Shown piece after piece: positions 55,342 to 64,000 of a DNA stretch of 64,000 nt. The position numbers and the translations under genes are program-made. The notes under the pieces were generated by a model, which ran no database searches, was not told where the DNA came from, and saw only the letters and a program-made list of their open reading frames with translations. Position 1 is the stretch's first letter. Each line of letters opens with the position of its first letter. Origin of the DNA: Agapanthus africanus (Eukaryota > Streptophyta > Magnoliopsida > Asparagales > Amaryllidaceae). The DNA lies in assembly GCA_030015575.1 (NCBI GenBank), contig CM057346.1:560858315-560922314 (forward strand), read 5' to 3'.

Positions 55342-58167
55342 TGTCACGTCCCGCTTCCCAGTGTACAGAAACAGCGACGTGGCGGGCCGCAGTGTATTTA
55401 CTAAAAAATAAATATGTTAAGCGTAATTAAGCAATATATATAAAATGCACAAGAATGACAAGTGATATAAAATAATAAACAACAACTTTTATTTACATTC
55501 ACTTTACATATAACTGTTTGAAAATGAAAAGATACAATGAAATAAGCTGTGCCTAAACAGTGGCATACAAAATAAAATAAGTACAAGATGATCTAGTAGT
55601 CTGGTATAGCGGTGAGCTGCTCCAAGTCCTCCTGGTTAGGCTCGATCTTTTCAGTGACCGGTCCTCCTGACGAACATTCCAAAGAAAGAAGGAATGTCAT
55701 CAGCGAACTAACTTCGGTAAGTCCCAAAAGAAGGAATGAAATAGAACTAGTAATGTTAAAAGAGACTATTAAGTTGTACAGGTATATGATTGTTATTCTA
55801 ATATACTTGTTTGTAGCTTGGTACAGAAGATATTTGTGTATACGAGAGAAGTCCATCTTACCCCGTGGACTATGGTAACATGTAGTACAAGGCCCCGTCA
55901 AAACTCACAGGACAACGGCACGAGAGTTCATGTAAGTGTCTTTTAAGTGACCATCTCGTGCCACGCTATACGTTCCGTACCAATCTACCCCGTTATCCCC
56001 GCGTAATGCATTGTATAGAGTTATATTTACAAGACTTGTCGAAACCATGGATACAATTTGTTCAAGTAGTCAGATTCAGGATATAATCATGTATTCAAGA
56101 AGTCATGTTAAGTTATAACCATGGTTCGGTCAAGTTAAGTCAAGTATTCACGTTTGATATTGAAGTTTGAATTCAGGTGTTTAGGTTAATGTTCAAGTAT
56201 TTATGTTAGATTTTGGATTCATATTTGGACTGGACTCTTATTTGAGTTTGGATTCAGGTTTGAGTTAGACTCAGACCGGGTTAGACACTTGTAACTGATT
56301 TAGATCTTAAATTAGGTTCGGGAGCCATCGGTAACTGCTGCACATGGACGGCAGGATTTGTGTCTTTTTCCAAGACAATTACCATTGATAACCCCATTAA
56401 GTTTTCTACCTTAAATAGACAAGCACTCACTTTCTCTGGCTCTGTGAGGCTCAAGAGAATTGATCCCGTTTAAACTTATATTTACAAAAGTCCTTAAATA
56501 TTGTTTTATATAACTCGAGGGGGTTTTATGAAAAATATTTTTAATATAGTTTCAAAATAAACCTCGAGAATTTATTTATATTATTTAGGGTTTTCATGGA
56601 TGTGAATTTTAAGGATTTAGGGTATTTTAGTGATAATTGCTTAGCTTGGAAAGTTCATGGTATTTTATTATAAAACTTGTCTTTTGTTGGTATCTTGATT
56701 GCATTTTAGTGAAACTTGTAGAACTTTCATTTTAAAAAATGTAAGTTTATTATATTTTGAAAATATATGGATTTGTAATTTTTATATAATTATTAAAAAT
56801 TAAATTTTATTTAAGTAGAAAAATACGTTTTTCTTAAAAACCGTATTTAAAACCTTTCGCGAGATCAAATACTCCGTGAGGAGGTTTGCATCTCGCTCTA
56901 CTAGCCCAAGGATGTGCGATAATCCGCATCATCCAATTGCGGGTCACCTAAAAAGGGTTGTAGAGTCATAATCATAAAGAGATTTAAAACACCGTTTAAA
57001 AGAAATCCGGTTTTTATAGTAAATGGTATTTTAATGTAATATTTTATTCTTAACAAAAATTCATACAAAAACGGTATCGTGCTATAGAACCATGTGTATA
57101 TGTGAGGGGTACGTCATTACCCCGTGAAGTTTTCTAAAGGTAAAGTATTAACAAAATACTAAAAGAGGTGATATTTAAAGTTTATGGTATTTAAATGAAA
57201 AACTTAAATTAAAATTATTTTACATGAGAATTTTAATGAAATTTTAATTCTAAATATTAGGATTTAAGGTTACAAGTATAGTGTAAGAGATTGGTTGATC
57301 AAAGAATGAAGATAAGAAGTTTTCTAGGGTTTAGAAAAATGATATCGGTATTAACTCCACTTACCGATATGAGTTTTGAAATAAATTTTTAAAGAAGAGA
57401 AGTGAATATTAAAAGGGACTTACTATTTGATTAACTTAAAGAAAGGTAGAAGAGAGAGGTTTGAATTTCGTGGCGTCGTGGGAGCGCCGGAATAACTTAA
57501 ATTTTTCACCGGAAGTTGACCGCTTGCTAACTCCACTTGTACTTAGATAATTTTTGAGAGTTTTTGCTAAAAATTTCAGAATGATGTTGAGCCAAAGTGT
57601 AGGGTGATATTTAAAGTGTAGAATTAGGCTTTTGGAATTAAAATGGTGAATTAAAATGCATTAAAAAGATGATAAATTAGGAATTGAAGAGAATCTGTTT
57701 GATTGCAGGGCAATCAAACAGTGCAGAGGAGTTAGGGGTAGGGGAAGAGTCGAGTGTGGAAAGCCCGGGCATCATTTGCCATGGTTCACCCGTCGGTACC
57801 GGCCTTTTCTTCATTTCCGCCGGCCGATCTAAGGCTTTGTGCCTCTGGATTCGTACCACGTATACAACTCAGTGTTTAAACTCTTTTGCACATATTTGAT
57901 TTTTCTGAATTTTCATTTTATGTGTATTGCACGTGTAAACTTTTGAGTTTCCAAAAAGTTAAAATGAAAAATCAGAAAAAATAATGTGTTTGATAGGGAT
58001 CGAACACAAAGGCTATGTCACAGCAGTGCAAGGGATTTAACAGTGAGCTACAAGTTATTTCTTGCTGTTATTTAACAAAATTAACTTATAACTCAATATC
58101 AGACTGTATAACTCATTTCTGTACATTAAACTGGAAAATTTCGTACTGTAAATTCAGAGTCGTTACA
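55342..58167 (-). mobile_element. Solo LTR E (related to D, opposite strand)
   Basis: 2826 bp. On minus it starts TGTAACGACTCTGAATTT and ends GGGACGTGACA, with TSD CAGAG. Blocks shared with D on the opposite strand include GGATTATCGCA, GAGATGCAAA and TTTCG.GAAAGG. No pol or gag frame is visible; longer frames such as 55593-55901 show no retroelement motif. A solo LTR of a family related to D. Confidence 0.8.
57996..58050 (-). ncRNA. tRNA-like A/B-box module in LTR E
   Basis: On minus, A box TAGCTCACTGT begins at 58050 and B box GTTCGATCCC at 58005, again 45 bp apart. It starts 117 bp into the LTR, essentially the offset seen in D, although surrounding sequence has diverged. Confidence 0.6.
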
Positions 58168-58796
58168 CAGAGTCTTGTACTTCCTGTTTCCATTGGTCTA
58201 CCGGGTAAGCTAGACTACTCTCGTATGTACGCATAGTTTCTTTATCAAACTACAATTAACCACGTTAGAATAGAATAACCATATTCATATACCTTTCATA
58301 CTTGAAATACCTTTACACACACTCTTACCTATTCGTTACTACTTGGATTCCTGTTCATTTTTACATACACATTATTATTTTTTTTTTTTTTGAGACTTAC
58401 CGAGCGCTAGTTCGCTGACGACATTTCTCTCTGTTTCTTTTCCTTGGAATATTCGTCAGGAGAATAGGATTCAGAGGAGATCGAGCCAACTCAGGAGGAC
58501 TTCGATTAGCTTACCGCTCAGCCAGACTACTATTTTTCTTTTCTGCACTTATTTCCAGTATGTCATTGTTTATGCACTTTCCAGTTATTGGATCTTTTAT
58601 TTCAGCCTTCTGTATTTTGAAATTTGAATGTAAATAAAGTTGATGTTGAATTTTAATTACTCTTGATAATTCTTACATGATATTATATTGCTTAAAACTC
58701 TTAACCTATTTATTATGGAAAACGACCATCTCGTAGTAAATACGTCACGGGTCTCGTCACGTATCGTTACCGTGTTTCGGAAAGCGGGGTGTGACA

Positions 58797-60131
58797 AATC
58801 CACAATATAATTTTTAGACTTGATATCCCCAATTAAAGAGCCCAATTAAAGAGTCAGGGAGATACAAGTATGAATAACAGAAAAGTCCCAACCAGTTGAT
58901 GAGAGCAATCATTAACCAATATAGGTGCAGTAGGGCCAGTAGCAAAATGCTCAACAGCAGAATCCTCATGCCAAATAGTTTTCCAAAAATCAATATCACC
59001 TTGCCCAATTTGCCATTTTGAATTGCACTGTATTTTAGAGAGCAATTGAAAAATATTTTTCAGCTGAGAAGCAGAGTTAGAAGGGTTATTCAGTTCATTA
59101 TCTTTTGTATACTTCTTTTTAAGAAATTGAGACCAAAATGAGTCTCCAACAGAGAATTTCCATGCTTTTTTCATATTATACACAAGTGCAACCCCAGATA
59201 AGCTTCTTATATTTAGGCCACCCTCTTCTATAGGTTTGCAAATTTTCTGCCAAGCAACCCAATGATGATGTTTGATATTCTTACTATCATTCCAAAGGAA
59301 GTTAGAGATCATAATGGAAATTTTAGAAAGAATAGCTGGGGATTATCGGCAGCTAGAATGTGTAGATGCATAGAGAGCAAAACATGTTTAATCAGAATCA
59401 ATCTACCTGCATGATTAATAAGTAACTTATTTTTCCAACCAGCAAGCTTCTTTCTGATCTTTGTAACCAATTCTTCATAATGGATAATTTTGTTTCTGCC
59501 AATGTGAATTGGAGCCCCGAGATAGATTATGGGCCAGGAACCTTTCTTGGTAGTAGTTTGCATAGAAATTTTCCTGCAAAATGTTTCAGTGCAATCCCTA
59601 TCAGTGTAGAAATCACTTTTATTCTTATTTATTCTCGACGCTGAGCTTTCTTTATAAGTTTCCAAGAAATCAAAGAGCCCTTGAAGATTCTTGCTTGCCC
59701 CATTCGTAAGAACTATTGTGTCATCAACATACAACAAATGAGACACTATAGGGCAATCACCCCTGCATTTATAAGGTAAAAGCTTACCCTCTTGCACCAG
59801 ATTAGAAATACCCCTGCTAAGGAATTCTGAGGCCAAAATAAATAGAGCTGGAGCTATTGGATCTCCTTGCCTTATACCCCTAGTGCGTTGAAAATATCCT
59901 CCCATCTGACCATTGATTAGAAAAATGCTGGCTTTGAAGGCAACCTTCAATCAAACTAATAAAATGCACAAAGAAGCTAAAACTAGATAGGATATTAATG
60001 ATAAATGCCTACTCAAGCCTATCAAAGGCTTTCTCCATATCTAGTTTGAATATAATGTTATGACCTCTTACTTTTTTGCTCAATTCATGAACCATCTCTT
60101 GGGTAAGTGCATTCATTGACGGTGGCCATTT
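58797..60131 (-). pseudogene. LINE reverse transcriptase fragment (segment 1)
   Basis: On minus, RT blocks follow in order: QEMVHELSKK and FKLDMEKAFDR (about 60020-60100), a stop, then GIRQGDPIAPALFILASEFL, HLLYVDDTIVLTNG (catalytic YVDD), YLGAPIHIGRNK and GWKNKLLINHAGRLILIK to 59309. After a frameshift the C-terminal region continues as NFLWNDSKN and GGLNIRSLSGVALVYN (58854-59312). At 60131 it meets LTR F; the upstream endonuclease part is not in the window. Confidence 0.9.
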
Positions 60132-61255
60132 TGTTGGGGTCGAAATTTGCACCTCACAGCCAAAATCAAAAAATAAAATGTCAAAACGTCAAAGTCAAAG
60201 TCAAAGATCAAATTCAACATGGTCAAACTCAACCTAAGCCCAATCAACCCGGGTCCAGACCATACAGACAAGTTCAAGCCCAAACCGTCTCAAGTCCGAA
60301 CAAAACCGGCCGACCATCAAGAAAAGAGAGAAAGAAAAGAAGAAGAAATTTGTAATAAATAAGTTTTATATGTAAATCGGGAGAAAAATGTAATGAGTAT
60401 GGGCAAAAAACCAAATTATGTAAAATCCATAGCCAAAGTGCAAAATGTTTGCACATGGATGTAAAGAATGAGGCAAAAAATCAAAATTGTAAAGTCCAAT
60501 GGATAATATGCAAATGTGTAAGGGGTATTTAAAACTCCAATATTTGATGAAATGTTAAGTTTTTATCTTCCCACAAAATACTAGGGTTTTGAGGCTCTAC
60601 CAAAAGAGGTAAGTCTCTTTTTTCTTCATCTTCTTCCTTAAAGAGAGAGTGTGTGTATGCGCACGCTCGAGAGAGAGAAGGGTGGGGGGTGGGGGGGGGA
60701 GAGGGAGAGGGAGAGGGAGAGAGCTCTAAAAGGAAAAGAGTTCCTTTTAGTTCTCTCACATGTTCTTCATCTTTTTCTTCCTCAATACGATCCATCTAAA
60801 GAGAATTCATCTCTTTTGAAAAACTCCATTTCAAGAATCCAAGATTCAAAACCAAAATCAATTAAAGGAACAAGCTTGCTCCATAGCTTGAAGAATAAGA
60901 GAGGAAAGGACTTTCGGGGTGACTTTCATTCCAAGCAAGCACATTTAAACTAATGAACTCGATGAAAGCCCTCGGCTTTTATCACCCGGCGCCGGATCTT
61001 CCACATGACCCATAGGAACGTGTGTCTCCACCCATGTTCCCCATCGCGCGAACATAGGACATATCCGTTCGTTTTCGGAATCCCCTTTGGGATCCCAGTT
61101 CCAGGGACCCTTCTGGGGTCCCTGTTTCGGGATCTCCCCTTAAAGGGTTCTCCCGACGTCAGAACACCCCCAAACGGGGCTCCTGACATCAGGGCCCCCA
61201 TTGAGGGGGCTCCCGTCTTCGGGACCTCCCATTGGGGTCCATCACCTTCGAGACC
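60132..61255 (+). mobile_element. LTR F (H-related), probably split by G
   Basis: Begins TGTTGGGGTCGAAATTTGC and shows a TATA-like GGTATTTAAAAC near 60523, a purine-rich leader with a (GAGAGG)n run at 60664-60722, and GGG/CCC inverted repeats (61070-61230) like those of LTR H. It abuts LINE RT at 60131. A possible end at 60941 with CATTT on both sides exists, but likeness to H favours continuation to 61255, where G begins. Confidence 0.5.
60664..60722. repeat. GA/GGGAGA low-complexity run
   Basis: GAGAGAGAAGGG then GGGAGA repeats. Frames crossing it are artefacts. Confidence 0.9.
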
Positions 61256-64000
61256 TGTAACCCCTGGATTCTGATATACTTGTATTGATATTCCTAAGTA
61301 TGTGTAGAATTTTTTGCACTCGTATTCGTATTTGAAAATATGAATTTCCTTTAAATTGGAAAATTATTCGTATTTGTATTTGAAAAATATTTACGAAATT
61401 TCTCATATTTTAAAAATAATCGTATTTTTGATAAATACGTTTTCTTCTTAAAATTTTAAATGTAAATTTATTTTCCATATTTTTGTTAAAAGATTTAATT
61501 ATGCAAAGCTTTGGGTGATATGTGTAAATATTAAAATTTAAAGGATTAAAATGCAAAATATCTTATCCTAGAATTTTCTAAATTCTTTTCTTTTTCTTTC
61601 CTTTAATTTATTTCCATGTAATTGTTTACTTTACCTCCAAGTAATTGCTTTTCTTTTCTTTTCTTTTTCTTTTACTTTTTCTCCAAATAACTAATTAATT
61701 AATACTCCTTCATTCCCATGCTTCTCTTTTCTTTCCATAACCTTTCTTCTTTCTTTAAAACTCATTCTTCTTTCTTTCTTCTTCTCTTTCCCCTTCTAAT
61801 TCCATCTAAATATTACAAAAGATTTCTCATGCAAGTTTAATCAATTTTTTAAGAGAAGAAGTGAAGTAAAATAGTAGATCAAGGCAAATGTTTCTATTCT
61901 TGATTTGTTTTTATAATTAATTACGTGATTACCATTCAAGGAGTATAAGTCTAATGTTCAGTTTAAATAATTGTTAGTTTAAATTAAATAAATTGATTTG
62001 TTTAATATGGAAATTTATTTCTAGCCATTTTTTTAATTTGATAATTGAAAGGGTGTTTAGTTGTTTTTCCTAATCTGTCATCCATATCCACCACACCATA
62101 TTTCAAAATATAATGTTATGAAAAATAGGGTTTTAATAGAATTTTAAGGGTTAATTCAAAACTGGAACAAATTGAGTTCTCTGTAAAAATTTTAGAGTAT
62201 ACCAGTGAGGTACTTGGAACAGTAGGAGACTACCAGGAAACCCAAGCCCCCAATTTTATCATTTATCCACCGAAAAATTCCTCAGAGCCGCCTCCGGTGG
62301 CCTGACATAGGAGTTAGGGTTTGGGGTTTTGGCTAGGTGTTGTTCTGCTGATAATTGATCCATTTTTATACTTTTAATTTTTCCAGAACCCATATTTTAA
62401 AAATCTGGAAGTGTTTTGTTTTAAGGAAAAAATATCGTAAATCAGTGTTTTAAATCCTATTGTGTATAAATATTTAGTACGATAGATTAATCCTATGTTT
62501 GGCATCTAAATAGCACACGTTAGCCAAATGTTATAACCTAGTCAAGTTTAGTTGTTATTAATCACAAATTACTATTAAGTTGCGCTGCTTGACTAGACCT
62601 GATACTATACATGATTGGTATATTTATCTGTTGCATGACAAGGCATCTATACCTTAACAATGATACATGATATGTTACAGTTACCATCGTTTACTTGTTA
62701 AAATTGTTTATTTAATGAACTAGTTCCACGAACATGACTGCTATATTTATATGTTTCCCGTTTCACAATAAATTATATATGTTCACCTGAGCCATGACAT
62801 GATTGATATATTCATCCGTTACTTGATTCATGATATGACACTGCTACCTCAGCACCGATACAAACCCCAAGTATTGATAATGATATGAAATCATGTTTCA
62901 ATCTGTTTAATTCCATTAATAAAATTGATACAGCCAAGGGATGGGAAAAGGACTTGATAGACTCGGTTAATTGCTTTGGAAAGTTTTATTTATGGTACCA
63001 CATGTTAGGGCCTAGTAGCTGGACTACCATCATTTTCAGTTATTATTACAGCTCGTTAGGACCAGTCATGATGGTCCGGGTTGCTTACTACCATCCTGTT
63101 ACTGTTTTCCTACTCCATGGATATTGTTTTTACAAATTTTTCCGAGCTGTAATATCATGTTCATGATGCGCCTAGAGATGCATCCTGGATCAGCGTCAGG
63201 AATCAGGGGCCGTGGTCCTGGGTATGCATGGGACACTTTCCATTGTTATTCGCTGGCTATCAGAAGCTTTCATAAATATATGAACAAGCTTTTTAAGAAC
63301 TTGACATGAGCTACTGCGTATACTCGGGTGCAGGAATGAAACAGTACCGGGGTATATTCGAGGCAGTTCATAATCACAAACTAAACAAAAAAACCTAAAC
63401 AACAAACTAAATGATGAATTATTTAAGCTTAACATGAGCGACTACTTATATTCAGGCGCTGGAATGGGACAGTGCCGGGGTATATGCGAGCCCGTTCATG
63501 TCCACGTTATATTAAATACTAAAAATACATATTATTAATTGATACTCATTAATTAAAATTCATGCAACACTCATACTATCACTGGATACATAATGGTATT
63601 TGGAAAGTGTGCTTTCATGTTACATGTTAATAACTTGATATCAGTTTATTACTACATATTGATACTTGTTACGGACATAATCTTTCTGTTGACTTGACTA
63701 GTGGTTTATTGGTGAATGGAAAGTAAGAATATCCGTACTTTTGGATAATATCCACGCTACGCCCATCGATACCGATTACCTGATACTGTTTACTTGATAC
63801 GGTTTATCATGTTTACTGGATACGGTTTATCATGTTTATTGGACGCCGTTTATCATGTTTACTGAATACTAGTTATACTTGATATGGGCATGCCAGCTAG
63901 TCCTGGGATACCCCAAGATATGAGTATCTTACTGTCCATTTCCACAATACTCCCCTAGCCAAGCCCCGATTCATCTTGACATCCATATACAATTTTATTA
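61256..64000 (+). repeat. LTR G (chromovirus-type), runs off the right edge
   Basis: Starts TGTAACCCCTGGATTCTGATATAC, in the style of the K and D LTR starts. Downstream content parallels LTR K: CTTGATA-type degenerate repeats, CAGTACCGGGGTATAT units duplicated 128 bp apart (63301 and 63429) and a 22-bp GATACGGTTTATCATGTTTACT tandem (63788-63865). At least 2745 bp, end not seen. No coding frame is convincing. Bases 61251-61255 (AGACC) may be its TSD. Confidence 0.55.

Larger units (their letters stand above)
53005..58796 (+). mobile_element. Solo LTR D (chromovirus-type), split by E
   Basis: Begins TGTAACGACCC and ends GGGGTGTGACA, the termini typical of Tekay-like LTRs. Flanks are AATAC (53000-53004) and AATCC (58797-58801), a TSD with one mismatch. 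Without E about 2.96 kb remain, with TATAAATA at 53558-53565 and no internal coding region or second LTR, so it is a solo LTR. LINE coding sequence runs on across the insertion site. Confidence 0.8.

Noticed and set aside
60942-60946. CATTT repeated after CA at 60941, which would end LTR F as an 810-bp solo LTR
   Set aside because: A 5-bp match is expected by chance about once in twenty such searches, the right flank does not read as LINE, and F resembles LTR H beyond this point.
62885-63309. Open frames in LTR G
   Set aside because: No recognised domain and located inside LTR sequence with repeats; not supported as genes.

Overview
This window is plant nuclear DNA, almost certainly from an angiosperm. 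It is made nearly entirely of layered retrotransposons. No intact host gene, rRNA gene, functional tRNA gene, CRISPR array or organellar tract was recognised. The plant call rests on a Ty3/gypsy chromovirus (Tekay/Del type) with initiator-Met primer site and chromodomain remnant, two Ty1/copia elements of Angela/BARE type, a Tat-lineage element with an antisense Transposase_28-like gene, and a plant LINE of the YVDD/zf-RVT type.

Layout. (1) 1-2051: 5' end of a minus-strand LTR element (H): gag-like CDS running off the left edge, primer site, and an LTR carrying a 58-bp G-box array. (2) 2052-3440 and 36401-about 43280: an old non-coding, tandem-repeat-rich element (I). It holds 84-bp, 66-bp and 27-bp arrays, dispersed CACGTG palindromes and two decayed antisense genes. 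(3) 3441-36400: a nest inside it. A 1.5-kb solo LTR (L; TSD atgcc) is split by chromovirus K (4080-35507; TSD gtttc). The 3' LTR of K is split twice by Angela-like copia elements A (12406-22760; TSD gaccg) and B (22852-33248; TSD cttcc), both on the minus strand. The unbroken 5' LTR of K shows both target sites empty.

(4) About 43090-44250: a minus-strand gag fragment, an Angela-type LTR fragment and another LTR relict. (5) 44248-60131: a minus-strand LINE cut into three pieces. It is split by Tat-like element C (44548-52756; TSD gtaca), which has a broken gag on plus and two antisense genes on minus, and by solo LTR D (53005-58796), itself split by opposite-strand solo LTR E (55342-58167; TSD cagag). 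(6) 60132-64000: LTR F, then a chromovirus-type LTR G running off the right edge.

How parts work together. No element looks autonomous. K lacks gag and most of protease and has frameshifts and stops. A and B keep recognisable protease, integrase, RT and RNase H remnants, but have structured non-coding RNA-like sequence where gag should be. C has gag but no pol. The most novel signals are: a small antisense protein family shared by C and I, each gene with its own TATA box or splice acceptor; hairpins in A and B whose stems covary while the loop is constant; tRNA-like A/B-box modules at the same offset in LTRs D and E; and serial palindromes in the Angela LTRs and in element I. All homology statements are from reading; no search was run.
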